This document shows positions 1 through 10,145 of a DNA stretch of 64,000 nucleotides, piece by piece. The translations under genes were made by a program, and so were the position numbers. The DNA is from VBAT01 sp036520835 (GTDB lineage: Bacteria > Bacteroidota > Bacteroidia > Chitinophagales > Chitinophagaceae), in assembly GCA_036520835.1 (NCBI GenBank), contig DATDIX010000081.1, forward strand, positions 1 to 64,000, written 5' to 3'. Under the pieces are notes generated by a model. It saw only the letters and a program-made list of their open reading frames with translations, was not told where the DNA came from and searched no databases. Each line of letters starts with the position of its first letter. Within the stretch, counting starts at the first letter, position 1.

Positions 1-1
1 A

Positions 2-223
2 GCAAGGGCGGTAGTGAACAAACCAAAACTGATCCTTGCCGATGAGCCGACTGGTAATCTGGACTCCAGTAATGGCAACGAGGTAATGCAATTGCTTACT
101 GATCTGAATGAACAGGGCACAACCATTGTAATGGTGACACACAGTGAGCATGATGCCCGCTATAGCCACCGCATCATCCGTATGCTGGATGGACAAACTG
201 TCCTCGAGAATATTATGGTGTAA
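2..223 (+). CDS. MacB-type ABC transporter ATP-binding protein, 3' end only
   Basis: The gene is cut by the left window edge. The reading frame is open from base 2 and ends at TAA 221-223, giving 73 residues of the C-terminal half of a nucleotide-binding domain. Visible are ARAVVNKPK after the missing signature motif, Walker B with its catalytic glutamate (LILADEP), a canonical D-loop (TGNLDSS) and the switch histidine (VTHSEHD). The LDG stretch near the end is typical of MacB/LolD-class ATPases that pair with FtsX-type permeases. The GTG at 14 is internal to the domain and not a real start. The gene lies directly upstream of eleven permease genes on the same strand and may energise some of them, or a system further left. 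Confidence 0.93.
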   Translation, partial: ARAVVNKPKLILADEPTGNLDSSNGNEVMQLLTDLNEQGTTIVMVTHSEHDARYSHRIIRMLDGQTVLENIMV

Positions 224-360
224 CCCCTGTCCCCGCCGCAGCGGAGAACTTAGATCAGGGTGTACCTTATGATTCAAAAGTTCTTCATTAAATAATAATA
301 TAAATCTCTTCATTATCCGGAGAGGTTTTAAACTCCCCTTTAGGGGTTGGGGGTATAGCC
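224..360. other. 137-bp spacer in front of the permease array
   Basis: No gene is visible. The spacer separates the truncated ATPase from the first permease and ends in a 24-nt palindromic repeat lying seven bases before the permease start codon. A promoter may sit here, but I cannot point to a convincing -33/-7 pair. Confidence 0.5.
331..354. repeat. 24-nt repeat, left copy of an inverted pair bracketing the permease array
   Basis: The core CCCCTTTAGGGG is flanked by AACT and TTGGGGGT. The exact reverse complement is found at 27897-27920, at the far end of the permease/ATPase block. G/C-runs of this kind are, from memory, frequent dispersed repeats in Bacteroidota genomes. The position just before ATG 361 means it could form a small hairpin in the leader of the first permease mRNA. 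Confidence 0.85.
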
Positions 361-2787
361 ATGATTCGTAATTACCTGAAGATCGCAATAAGGAACCTGC
401 TTAAATACAGGTTCATATCCTTTATCAATCTGTTTGGATTGACAGTAGGTTTAACATGTTGCCTGCTTATCACCATTTACATAGTGAATGAACTGAGTTA
501 TGATAAGTATAATAAGAATGCAGACAACATTTATCGTGTAACAAGAACCTTTAACAACAGTGAAGGCGTTGTTTCATTAAAGTTAAGTACCATTTCCCCT
601 CCTTTTGGATATTATTTTCCCACCGATTTTCCGGAAATAAAGAAAATGACAAGATTGTTGGATATTGGTACTAATCCCACAAAATATAATGACAAGATAT
701 TTAATGAAAAAAATATCTTTTTCGCAGATGAAAACCTTTTCGATGTCTTTACTGTAAAAGTTTTGAAAGGAAATCCAAAAACTGCGTTACATGATCCTTA
801 CTCAGTAATGCTGACAGAAGAGGTAGCTAAGAAATATTTTGGTGATGAGGACCCGATGAATAAAACGATCCGGTTCAACAGCCAGTATGATGTGAAAGTA
901 ACCGGTATTTACAAGGCATTTCCTGCCAATGCGCACATGCACCCGGGGATGTTGCTTTCGTTTAATACGTTAAAAGACAGTGTTGTTTATGGTGAAAGGA
1001 ATTTACAAACAAACTGGGGCAACAATTCTTTCTTCACTTACTTATTAATGCCTGATAATTTTTCTCCCCAAAGAATGATCGCACAATTCCCGGATTTTAT
1101 TGACAGAAGAATGGCTGGCCAGGAATACGTTGGGCAGAAAGCTTCGAAGTTCACCACACTTGGACTTCAGAAATTAACGGATATACATCTTTACTCTCAC
1201 ACTGACTATGAGGCAGAACCCAATGGTGATATAAGCCGGGTTTATATTTTTTCAGCTATTGCTTTATTTATTTTATTGATCGCCTGTATCAATTACATGA
1301 ATCTTTCTACAGCCCGTTCTGCTTTGCGTGCAAGGGAAATAGGGATACGAAAGGTGATCGGTGCCAGAAGAAAAGAGCTGATCGGGCAATTTCTTGGTGA
1401 ATCTGTTTTGATTTGCTGGGCTGCCATCCTGCTGGCAGGCTTTCTTACTTACTTGGCTATTCCATGGCTGAACAGGATTTCAGGCCAGGAACTTTCAATT
1501 AACCTGTTATTGCAAGGGAAGATCATCATCCCGCTTTTGCTTACTCCATTTATTGTAGGAATTCTATCGGGATTGTATCCTGCCTTATTTATGTCTTCTT
1601 TTCAACCTATAAAAACACTAAAAGGATTGTTTAAAGTTGGCGGCAGTAATATTTCCTTCAGAAAAGTATTAGTGATCACTCAATTTGCGATCAGTATCAT
1701 TCTTATCATTACAACAGCCATCGTTTTCCAGCAGTTGAGTTATATGCAAAAAAAATCACTCGGTTTTGACAGGGATAAAGTATTGACAATGGCTAATACA
1801 ACCGAAGTGAACAGGCAATATGATGCATTCAGAACAGAGCTGTTGCAAAATTCAGCTTTTAAAAATGTAAGCCGCTCATCCCGCATACCTACAGGAAGAT
1901 TACTGGATAATATGGGAGCTTCTACTTATACCGGCGATTCGGCGAAACCTGTTGTGACCGATATCAAGTATGTTTCAGTTGATCATGATTTCATTTCAAC
2001 ATTCGGCATAGCTATGAAATCAGGACGATTCTTTGGCCGTGAATATGGAATGGATACGGCCAGTTTTGTGATCAATGAATCATCAGCAAAGGCGATCGGC
2101 TGGACAAATGAAGAAGCGGTAGGTAAAGATTTCAGGTATGGTGGCCAGAAAGGCCATATCATTGGTGTGATCAATGATTTTCATTTTGAGTCCATGCACC
2201 AGGCCATTGTTCCGATGATCCTGTGTTTGTTCCCGGCTTCCCAAAACTCGTTCAATAATGTATCCATAAAGATCGCCGGCAGCAATATCTCATCCGCATT
2301 GACCTATTTTGAAAATACGTGGAAAAAGTATTTTCCTGAAACACCGGTTGATTATACATTCCTCGATCAGAATTTTGACAGGTTATATGACGCAGAACAA
2401 AAGCAGGCAAAGCTTTTCACTGTATTTGCTTTTGTTGCCATTTTTATTGCTTGCCTTGGTTTATTTGGCTTATCCGCATTTGCCATTTCACAGCGCATCA
2501 AGGAAATAGGTGTCCGCAAAGTGCTTGGGGCAGATGTAAGCGGTATTGTCGGTTTATTATCCAGGGACTTTTTAAAACTGGTTGCAATAGCAGCAGTACC
2601 TGCATTTTTTATTGCATGGTATTTTATGGAGAAATGGCTCAGGGATTTTGCTTATCGTATTGACATGCCATGGTGGGTGTTTATACTGGCCGGCATTTTG
2701 GCTGCTATAATTGCATTTATAACTGTAAGCTTCCAGGCTATTAAAGCGGCTATGGCCAATCCCGTAAAATCATTGCGGACAGAATAA
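361..2787 (+). CDS. ABC transporter permease 1 of 11 (double MacB_PCD/FtsX, 808 aa)
   Basis: Inner-membrane permease of the MacB/FtsX mechanotransmission type, with two MacB-like halves fused in one chain. TM1 is at about 20-42, followed by a periplasmic core domain to about 285. Next come the first FtsX block (TM2 about 290-315, coupling helix at 325-337 with REIGIRKVIGAR, then TM3-4) and TM5 from about 435. A second periplasmic domain leads to the C-terminal FtsX block (TM6 about 680-705, coupling helix 714-726, then two more TMs). No ATPase domain is present, so a separate subunit is needed. It ends NPVKSLRTE, the tail shared by most of the array. ATG 361 aligns with the MI(R/K)NY start of its paralogues. 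Substrate unknown. Confidence 0.93.
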   Translation: MIRNYLKIAIRNLLKYRFISFINLFGLTVGLTCCLLITIYIVNELSYDKYNKNADNIYRVTRTFNNSEGVVSLKLSTISPPFGYYFPTDFPEIKKMTRLLDIGTNPTKYNDKIFNEKNIFFADENLFDVFTVKVLKGNPKTALHDPYSVMLTEEVAKKYFGDEDPMNKTIRFNSQYDVKVTGIYKAFPANAHMHPGMLLSFNTLKDSVVYGERNLQTNWGNNSFFTYLLMPDNFSPQRMIAQFPDFIDRRMAGQEYVGQKASKFTTLGLQKLTDIHLYSHTDYEAEPNGDISRVYIFSAIALFILLIACINYMNLSTARSALRAREIGIRKVIGARRKELIGQFLGESVLICWAAILLAGFLTYLAIPWLNRISGQELSINLLLQGKIIIPLLLTPFIVGILSGLYPALFMSSFQPIKTLKGLFKVGGSNISFRKVLVITQFAISIILIITTAIVFQQLSYMQKKSLGFDRDKVLTMANTTEVNRQYDAFRTELLQNSAFKNVSRSSRIPTGRLLDNMGASTYTGDSAKPVVTDIKYVSVDHDFISTFGIAMKSGRFFGREYGMDTASFVINESSAKAIGWTNEEAVGKDFRYGGQKGHIIGVINDFHFESMHQAIVPMILCLFPASQNSFNNVSIKIAGSNISSALTYFENTWKKYFPETPVDYTFLDQNFDRLYDAEQKQAKLFTVFAFVAIFIACLGLFGLSAFAISQRIKEIGVRKVLGADVSGIVGLLSRDFLKLVAIAAVPAFFIAWYFMEKWLRDFAYRIDMPWWVFILAGILAAIIAFITVSFQAIKAAMANPVKSLRTE

Positions 2788-2820
2788 TAAAACCTATGAA
2801 TGTAAGCTAACAATTATTTT

Positions 2821-5268
2821 ATGTTCAAAAATTATCTTACAACTGCTCTTCGTAACATCTTTAAGAAAAAAGGGTATAGTCTTTTGAACATTTTTGGTCT
2901 CACCATTGGGATGAGCTGTTGCCTCCTTATTTTTCACTATGTCTCTTTTGAAAGAAGTTATGATGATTTTGTTCCGGGCGCAAAGCAGGTTGTTCGTCTC
3001 AGGCTGGATAACTATCAAAAAGGAAAACTTGCCTGGCAATCAGCAACCGTATACCCGGCTATAGCCCCTACTTTAAAAAAGGATTATCCTGAAGTCGAAG
3101 ACTTTTGCCGGATCATCGATGCGAGCCTGTTGTTATCAACAGAAGATAATACGGTTAAATTCAATGAGAACAAAGGGTACTATGCCGACCCTTCTTTTTT
3201 AAAAATGTTTGATTTTCGAGTGAGCATGGGAAGTATTGACGAGTCACTGGATGGACCTGATAAAATGATTATTTCTGAAACAATGGCTAAAAAATATTTC
3301 GGAAGTAAAGACCCTGTTGGAAAAAAACTTATACAGAGAGATCAAAGCCAGGTACAGGCGTACGAGATCACAGGAATATTTAAAGATTACCCGGTTAATT
3401 CACATCTTGATGTGAATTATCTTGTTTCCTATTCCACTTTCAAAAAATACTTAAGATCACTTGGTGATACAACTGATGCTGCTGAGACAAGTTTTGGCTG
3501 GTATGATTTTTATACGTACTTAAAGCTAAAGCCCGGCACCGACTGGAAAAAATTTGAGAAAAAACTCCCCGCTTTTTGTAATCGCTACATCAACAGCCAG
3601 GATTGGTATAAGAATAATAATAATAAAGCCGGGTTGTATTTAATGCCAGTAACCGATTTGCATTTGTATTCTAATTATAACCAGGAAGCTGAAGTGAATG
3701 GCAATGGACAGGCCGTAAATTTTTTATTCCTCATCGCGATTTTTATTATAGGCATTGCATGGATTAATTACATTAATCTTGCTACGGCCCGGTCGGCAGA
3801 AAGGGCAAGAGAGGTTGGTATGAGAAAAGTATTGGGGGCTGCAAGATCAAATCTTGTAAGGCAGTTCATGATGGAAAGTTTTTTACTTAACCTTACTGCG
3901 CTGCTCCTGGCTATAGGAATTTTCAAATTATTGCTTCCTGGTTTTGATAAATTTGTTGGACGGGATAATTATACGCATTTCACATTAACTTCTTTTTACT
4001 GGCTGCTATTTTTAGCAATATTTATTATCGGAACATTCCTGTCAGGTATCTATCCTTCATTTGTATTGGCAAACTTTAAGCCGATCACCGTGCTCAAAGG
4101 AATATTCAAGAATTCTTCTGGCGGGATCAATCTTCGGAAAGGTTTGATCATATCTCAGTTTGTGATTTCCATGGTATTGATCGCGGGAACTATTATTGTT
4201 TATCAGCAGGTGAAATACATGCGCAACCAGGAATTAGGTGTTAATATTGAGCAGACACTTGTACTTAAAGGGGCAAATACTATAACTGATTCACTTTACC
4301 AGGGTTCATTTCAGCCGTTTAAAACTGCGCTGGTGCAACAGCCAGGAATAAAAACTGTCACTGCTTCTTCTAATGTGATGGGTAAAGAGATCTACTGGAC
4401 CAGCGGAACAAAAAGATTGGGGGATCAAAATGAAACATCCGTTACTCTTTACTATATGGGAGTAGATTATGATTTTGTTCCTGCATATGAAATGAAATTG
4501 CTTGCGGGAAGAAATTTCTCCCCGGATTTTAAAACAGACGAACGGGCAGTACTTCTCAATCAAAAGGCGGTGGAGTTGATGGGATACAAAAACGTGAACG
4601 AAGCTATAAACAGTAAAATTGGAAGAGGGAGAAATGATACTTTGACAGTAGTAGGGGTGCTGTCAGATTATCATCACCAGGGTTTGCAAAAGGTAATTGA
4701 CCCAATGATATTTCTTCTTTTCCCCAATATCCGCGGATTTTATTCAGTAAAGATACAATCGGCAGATATGCCCGGAACGATTGCTAACATAAGCAAAATT
4801 TGGGATAAATATTTCCCTGCCGATCCTGTTGAGTATTTTTTTCTTGATGAAACTTTTAACCAGCAGTATAAATCAGATCAATTGTTCGGGAAAGTATTTG
4901 GTCTGTTTGCATTTCTTGCCATATTGATCGCTTGCTTCGGATTGCTGGGCCTGTCTGCCTATAACGTTTTACAGCGGACAAAAGAGATCGGTATTCGTAA
5001 AGTATTAGGCGCATCTGTTCAAAATATTTTGTTCCTTTTATCCGGTGGTTTTCTAAAGCTGATCATTATTGCGTTATTTATTGCTATCCCCGTTGGATGG
5101 TACATCATGAATCGCTGGTTGCAGGATTTTGCATACCGTATTCATATACAATGGTGGGTATTCATGCTTGCTGCGGTCATTGCAATACTTATTGCCTTAA
5201 TTACAATAGGAACACAGTCTATTAAAGCGGCTGTTACCAACCCGGTAAAAAGTTTGAGAACCGAATAA
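2821..5268 (+). CDS. ABC transporter permease 2 of 11 (815 aa)
   Basis: Same two-half layout as the preceding permease. The coupling helices lie around 331 (EVGMRKVLGAAR) and 721 (KEIGIRKVLGAS). The second TM block reads IAWINYINLATARS, with Trp where most neighbours have Cys. It shares this with permease 8, together with a very similar DFYTY...PGT...LPAF stretch in the first periplasmic domain, so 2 and 8 appear to be one subtype. It begins MFKNYLTTALRNIFKKKGYS and ends NPVKSLRTE. A 33-bp spacer separates it from permease 1, and permease 3 starts seven bases after its stop. Confidence 0.93.
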   Translation: MFKNYLTTALRNIFKKKGYSLLNIFGLTIGMSCCLLIFHYVSFERSYDDFVPGAKQVVRLRLDNYQKGKLAWQSATVYPAIAPTLKKDYPEVEDFCRIIDASLLLSTEDNTVKFNENKGYYADPSFLKMFDFRVSMGSIDESLDGPDKMIISETMAKKYFGSKDPVGKKLIQRDQSQVQAYEITGIFKDYPVNSHLDVNYLVSYSTFKKYLRSLGDTTDAAETSFGWYDFYTYLKLKPGTDWKKFEKKLPAFCNRYINSQDWYKNNNNKAGLYLMPVTDLHLYSNYNQEAEVNGNGQAVNFLFLIAIFIIGIAWINYINLATARSAERAREVGMRKVLGAARSNLVRQFMMESFLLNLTALLLAIGIFKLLLPGFDKFVGRDNYTHFTLTSFYWLLFLAIFIIGTFLSGIYPSFVLANFKPITVLKGIFKNSSGGINLRKGLIISQFVISMVLIAGTIIVYQQVKYMRNQELGVNIEQTLVLKGANTITDSLYQGSFQPFKTALVQQPGIKTVTASSNVMGKEIYWTSGTKRLGDQNETSVTLYYMGVDYDFVPAYEMKLLAGRNFSPDFKTDERAVLLNQKAVELMGYKNVNEAINSKIGRGRNDTLTVVGVLSDYHHQGLQKVIDPMIFLLFPNIRGFYSVKIQSADMPGTIANISKIWDKYFPADPVEYFFLDETFNQQYKSDQLFGKVFGLFAFLAILIACFGLLGLSAYNVLQRTKEIGIRKVLGASVQNILFLLSGGFLKLIIIALFIAIPVGWYIMNRWLQDFAYRIHIQWWVFMLAAVIAILIALITIGTQSIKAAVTNPVKSLRTE

Positions 5269-5275
5269 ATATTTT

Positions 5276-7660
5276 ATGATAAAAAATTATTTCAAAATAG
5301 CGTGGCGTAACTTAATTAAGAGCAAAGGGTACAGCGCTATTAACATCGGGGGTCTTGCAGTAGGCATGGCCGTGGCCATGCTTATTGGTTTGTGGGTGTA
5401 TGATGAATTGTCGTATGACAAGTATCATAAAAACTACGACCATATTGCACAGGTCATGCAGCACGCAAATTTTAATGGCAAAGTGGAAACACAGGTCGCT
5501 AATCCTGCATTGATGGGACCAGAGATACGGGCAAAGTATGGAAGCGACTTTAAATATGTTGTTCAATCTTCATGGACGGGAGGGCATTTACTTACTGTTG
5601 GAGATAAAAATTTTTCCAAAACGGGGATATTTTTTGAGCCTGATGCTCCCGAAATGCTTACGCTTAAAATGTTAAAAGGAACAAGGACAGGATTGAAGGA
5701 TCCTTATTCGATCATGCTTTCTGCATCTGCTGCTGAATCGGTCTTTGGTAAGGAAGACCCAATGAATAAAACAATAAAATTGGACAGGCAGTTCGATGTG
5801 AAGGTTACAGGTGTTTATGAGGACTTGCCGGATAATACATCATTCAGGGAAATAAAAATTATGATGCCATGGGAATTGTGGCTGATTCAAAATCCGTGGA
5901 CCAAACAAATGACGGAACCCTGGGGCAGTAATTTCTCACAAACATTTGCCCAGGTTGGTGACAATGCAGATATGGGAAAAGTTTCTGCAAAGATCAGAAA
6001 CGTAAAACTGAATAATGTTGGTAAAGACGAAGCTAAATATGAGTGGGCTGTTTTTCTGCAACCCATGAGTAAATGGAATTTATATAATGAATTTAAAAAT
6101 GGAATGAACACAGGCGGAAATATTCAATATGTATGGTTGTTTGGCATCATTGGCATTTTTGTTTTATTGCTTGCCTGTATCAACTTTATGAATCTTACCA
6201 CGGCAAGAAGTGAAAAGCGGGCCAAAGAAGTAGGCATCCGTAAAACGGTGGGTTCAATGCGTTGGCAATTGATAAGACAATTTTTTGCCGAATCTTATTT
6301 AATAGTGTTGCTGGCGTTTTTTTTGTCTTTGATCCTGGTGATATTGTTGTTGCCTTTATTTAACGAAGTAGCAGGCAAGAAGCTGGAAGTTCCCTGGCAC
6401 AATCCGTTATTCTGGATTTTCAGTCTGGTATTTATTTTTATAACGGGATTACTGTCCGGTAGCTACCCTGCTTTTTATCTTTCTTCTTTTCAACCATTGA
6501 AAGTATTGAAAGGAACTTTCCGGGTTGGAAAGTTTGCTTCGGTGCCACGCAAGGTTTTAGTAGTCACACAATTTACTGTTTCAGTGATGCTGATAATCGG
6601 AACAATCATTGTTTACCAGCAAATACAACATGCTAAAAACAGGCCCATTGGTTATACACGGCATGGCTTGATCAATATGGGGATGGAGAAGGAAATAAGA
6701 GAACATTATGAAACGATAAGAGCGGAATTAAAAAAAGCAGGTGCTATAGAGGAGATGGCTGCTTCTAACAGTCCTTTGACACAAGTATGGAATACAAATG
6801 GCGGTTTTGACTGGGAAGGCAAAGATCCAAACCTGGCGGTTGACTTTCCCAACAACAGGGTGTCATATGAATTTGGTAAAACAGTGAATTGGAAAATTAA
6901 AACGGGCCGTGACTTTTCAAGAGATTTTGCTACAGACTCTGCAGCATTTATTATTAATGAATCTGCGGCTAAGTTTTTAGGGTTTGACAACCCGGTTGGT
7001 AAAGTATTAAAGTGGAATAATGAGCCTTTTACCATCATAGGTATCGTTAACGATATAATGCAGGAATCTCCTTTTTACCCGGTGCGTCCCACTTTATATC
7101 ATATAGGCAGGTATGAGAACATGTATAACCTGATATTCAGGTTGAACCCGGCACAAAATGTAAAACAGTCACTAAGCAGTATTGAGCAGGCCTGGAAAAA
7201 ATTTACACCCGGTGTTCCGTTTGATTACAAATTCATTGATGAAGAATTCGGGAACAAGTTCAGGGCAGAAGAACGAATAGGAAAACTCGCCTCTTATTTT
7301 GCTGTACTCGCCATCTTTATTTCCTGCCTGGGTTTGTTTGGTATGGCAAGTTTTGTTGCCGAACAGCGGACCAAAGAAATTGGTATCCGTAAAGTACTTG
7401 GCGCCAGTATTGTTAACCTGTGGCGGTTACTTTCAACTGAGTTTTTTGTGCTGGTTCTTTTTTCCTGCATTATAGCGGCACCAATCGCCTGGTATTACCT
7501 GCATAACTGGCTTATTAATTACGATTACAGGATTGAGATAAAATGGCAGGTTTTTGTACTGGCTGCACTGGCTGCGCTTATTATTACAATATTGACGGTC
7601 AGCTTCCAGGCGATCAAAGCGGCGATCGCAAATCCTGTGAAGTCACTGCGAACAGAGTGA
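5276..7660 (+). CDS. ABC transporter permease 3 of 11 (794 aa)
   Basis: FtsX/MacB-type permease with coupling helices at about 317 (KEVGIRKTVGSMR) and 700 (KEIGIRKVLGAS). The first carries KTVG in place of the usual K(V/A)xG. The second periplasmic domain ends in PFDYKFIDEEF and the last FtsX block contains ISCLGLFGMASFVAEQRT. Both are close to permease 5, suggesting a 3/5 subtype. It is the only array member that ends in TGA (GAG TGA) instead of GAA TAA. ATG 5276 is seven bases after the previous stop, which fits one transcript. Confidence 0.92.
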   Translation: MIKNYFKIAWRNLIKSKGYSAINIGGLAVGMAVAMLIGLWVYDELSYDKYHKNYDHIAQVMQHANFNGKVETQVANPALMGPEIRAKYGSDFKYVVQSSWTGGHLLTVGDKNFSKTGIFFEPDAPEMLTLKMLKGTRTGLKDPYSIMLSASAAESVFGKEDPMNKTIKLDRQFDVKVTGVYEDLPDNTSFREIKIMMPWELWLIQNPWTKQMTEPWGSNFSQTFAQVGDNADMGKVSAKIRNVKLNNVGKDEAKYEWAVFLQPMSKWNLYNEFKNGMNTGGNIQYVWLFGIIGIFVLLLACINFMNLTTARSEKRAKEVGIRKTVGSMRWQLIRQFFAESYLIVLLAFFLSLILVILLLPLFNEVAGKKLEVPWHNPLFWIFSLVFIFITGLLSGSYPAFYLSSFQPLKVLKGTFRVGKFASVPRKVLVVTQFTVSVMLIIGTIIVYQQIQHAKNRPIGYTRHGLINMGMEKEIREHYETIRAELKKAGAIEEMAASNSPLTQVWNTNGGFDWEGKDPNLAVDFPNNRVSYEFGKTVNWKIKTGRDFSRDFATDSAAFIINESAAKFLGFDNPVGKVLKWNNEPFTIIGIVNDIMQESPFYPVRPTLYHIGRYENMYNLIFRLNPAQNVKQSLSSIEQAWKKFTPGVPFDYKFIDEEFGNKFRAEERIGKLASYFAVLAIFISCLGLFGMASFVAEQRTKEIGIRKVLGASIVNLWRLLSTEFFVLVLFSCIIAAPIAWYYLHNWLINYDYRIEIKWQVFVLAALAALIITILTVSFQAIKAAIANPVKSLRTE

Positions 7661-7671
7661 GCAGTGACGGA

Positions 7672-7690
7672 ATCCCGATTATTTCGGGAT
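7672..7690. repeat. Perfect 7-bp hairpin between permeases 3 and 4
   Basis: Arms ATCCCGA (7672-7678) and TCGGGAT (7684-7690) with a TTATT loop, followed by AAAATCTTTA. It sits in the 62-bp gap between permeases 3 and 4, the second-largest gap in the array. There is no T-run, so it is a weak terminator candidate. It could act as a partial terminator, an mRNA-processing or stability element, or be a dispersed Bacteroidota repeat. Confidence 0.6.
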
Positions 7691-7722
7691 AAAATCTTTA
7701 AGAGCTGAATAAAAGTTTCACT

Positions 7723-10134
7723 ATGATAAGAAATTATATCAAGATCGCCATTCGCAATATATGGGCGAATAAAACATTCTCCTTTATAAACATTGTTGGC
7801 CTTTCTGTTAGTATGTCATTAGGCCTGTTGATAATTTTAATTGTAAAGGAACAATACTCGTTTGATAATTTTCATAAAGATGCAGACCGTATCTACCGTG
7901 TTGATACAAGAGCTTTACGTGTTGGCGGTGGAAGTGAGGATTATGCTACGGTACCAACACCATTAGCTACAGTGTTAAAAGAAAATTATTCTTTTACTGA
8001 AGACATTGTTCGTTTGAATCGCCGGTTAAACCAGGATATTGTATTTGGCAATGTAAGAGTTCCTGTAAGAGGTCTTTTTGCTGACCCTTCCTTTCTGAAA
8101 GTTTTCAATTTTAAATTAGAGAAAGGCGATCCCGCTACTGCCTTATCATCACCCTCCAGTCTCGTTCTAACACAAGAAACAGCAAAAAAGGTTTTTGGAC
8201 CCCAAGATCCATTGGGTAAAACAATTGAAATAAGAGGATATGGAAATTTTACTGTAAGTGGCGTGTTGGATAAGTTTTCCGGCAAAACACATTTTGATTT
8301 TGAAGTGCTGGGATCAATGAATGCATTGCCTGTACTGGAAAAGAAAAACATTATGTCACCTTCACTGGAAAGCTGGACAAATTATTATTCCGGTCTTACT
8401 TACATAAAATTGCAGAAAGGAAAAAAAGAATCAGATGTGGATGCAGCGCTTGCTGAGATCAGTAAAAAATATTATGCTGGAGTTAAGTTAGAGACAAGAG
8501 ACAGGGGCTATGAATTTTTTCTCCAACCATTAACCAAAATAAGTCCAGGCCCGATACTTTCAAATAACATGGGCAGGGCGATGCCGAAGATCATTTTAAC
8601 CTTTCTTACTGTGCTGGCCCTGGTGATCATGATCATGGCAGGATTAAACTATACTAATTTAATGATCGCAAAATCATTGAAACGTGCAAGAGAGATCGGT
8701 GTTCGGAAAGTAATGGGTGCAAATCGCTGGCAGGTGTTTATACAGTTTGTTGGCGAGTCCGTAGTCTTTTCAATTCTTGCATTGATCGTTTCCTATCTTA
8801 TTCTCCAGTTTCTTAAATTCTCTTTTCTTCAGTTCAGGCTTACACAATCATTTTCTGTTGATCTTAAAGAATCGGGTATTATATACGTTTTGTTCTTTTT
8901 ATTCGCCACTGCGGTTGGAATTATTGCAGGCCTATTACCTGCTACCTATCTCTCCGGGTTCAAGCCAGTACATGTTTTAAAAAATAAAATTGGTTCAAAA
9001 CTCGGAACCAGGATCACATTCAGAAAGGTGCTGATGGTGGTGCAGTTTACTTTATCAATGGTATTTATCATCTGCGTATTATTTATTTACCAGCAGGTAA
9101 ATTTTATGCTTTCAAAAAATTATGGCATCAACGAAAAGAATATTGTCAATCTTCAGTTACAAGGAAATGATCATGAAAAATTGGCGAATGATATAGTGAA
9201 AATTAGCGGGGTAAAAAGGGTGGGAGCCGTATCGCATAGTCTTGGAACTTCTGCTGACAGGGCAAGTGACTATAGACGCAACATTTCTGACGAGCCATTT
9301 GTAATGAGAGATTTTTGTGTTGATGAAAATTACTTGCAGAATCTTAAGGTGAAATTTGTTGCCGGAAGAAATTTTAGAGCTGGCTTATCGAAAGAAGGAG
9401 AATCAGAAGTGATATTGAATGAAACGGCTTTAAAGAGTTTTGGTTTTAAAGATCCAGGCTCTGCTCTTAACCAGGTTATTTATAATGAAGATTCAGCTCA
9501 ACTGCAAATAATAGGTGTAGTGAAAGATTTTAATTTCCGCACAATGGAATATGCTATCGGGCCATTGGCTTTTCGTTATCGCCCCCAGGATTTTGCTATG
9601 CTGAGTATTGCTGTTGATCCTGCCGCAATGAATACTGTGCCTCCAGCCATTGCCTCCATTTGGAAAAAGCATGATGCTGTAAATCCAATAGAGTTAACAA
9701 CAATGGAGCAAGACATTGATAACACCTATGTAGAAACAGGCTATACGGATATTACAAAGATCATCGGGTATATTTCTTTTCTCGCTATTACGCTAGCTTC
9801 CCTCGGCATGTTAGGAATGGTTATGTATAGCACACAATTGAAAATAAAAGAGGTGGGTGTAAGAAAAGTTTTGGGTGCTTCTGTAAAAGATGTAGCTATT
9901 TTATTGAGCAGATCATTTGTGATACTTATTGCCATCAGTGTTTTGATCGGGGTGCCGCTTGGATATATTCTCGGCAATTTCTTCCTTCAGAATTTTGCTT
10001 TTCGAATTTCAAATACATGGTTGTTGGTTTTACTGGCGATAATTATAATTGGTGTTATAGGTTTTATGACGATATGTTCTCAAACTATAAAGGCAGCCAT
10101 GTCAAACCCGGTAAAATCATTGCGAACTGAATAA
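7723..10134 (+). CDS. ABC transporter permease 4 of 11 (803 aa)
   Basis: Full-length double-FtsX permease with coupling helices at about 324 (EIGVRKVMGANR) and 709 (KEVGVRKVLGAS). The first FtsX block reads MAGLNYTNLMIAKS, lacking the Ala-Cys-Ile of most paralogues. The start of TM1 is VSMSLGLLI and the final block is SLGMLGMVMYSTQLK. Permease 10 shares the VSMS, NYTNL and C-terminal features, so 4 and 10 look like a subtype. It follows the hairpin-containing gap and ends NPVKSLRTE. Confidence 0.92.
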   Translation: MIRNYIKIAIRNIWANKTFSFINIVGLSVSMSLGLLIILIVKEQYSFDNFHKDADRIYRVDTRALRVGGGSEDYATVPTPLATVLKENYSFTEDIVRLNRRLNQDIVFGNVRVPVRGLFADPSFLKVFNFKLEKGDPATALSSPSSLVLTQETAKKVFGPQDPLGKTIEIRGYGNFTVSGVLDKFSGKTHFDFEVLGSMNALPVLEKKNIMSPSLESWTNYYSGLTYIKLQKGKKESDVDAALAEISKKYYAGVKLETRDRGYEFFLQPLTKISPGPILSNNMGRAMPKIILTFLTVLALVIMIMAGLNYTNLMIAKSLKRAREIGVRKVMGANRWQVFIQFVGESVVFSILALIVSYLILQFLKFSFLQFRLTQSFSVDLKESGIIYVLFFLFATAVGIIAGLLPATYLSGFKPVHVLKNKIGSKLGTRITFRKVLMVVQFTLSMVFIICVLFIYQQVNFMLSKNYGINEKNIVNLQLQGNDHEKLANDIVKISGVKRVGAVSHSLGTSADRASDYRRNISDEPFVMRDFCVDENYLQNLKVKFVAGRNFRAGLSKEGESEVILNETALKSFGFKDPGSALNQVIYNEDSAQLQIIGVVKDFNFRTMEYAIGPLAFRYRPQDFAMLSIAVDPAAMNTVPPAIASIWKKHDAVNPIELTTMEQDIDNTYVETGYTDITKIIGYISFLAITLASLGMLGMVMYSTQLKIKEVGVRKVLGASVKDVAILLSRSFVILIAISVLIGVPLGYILGNFFLQNFAFRISNTWLLVLLAIIIIGVIGFMTICSQTIKAAMSNPVKSLRTE

Positions 10135-10145
10135 AATTATTAGCC

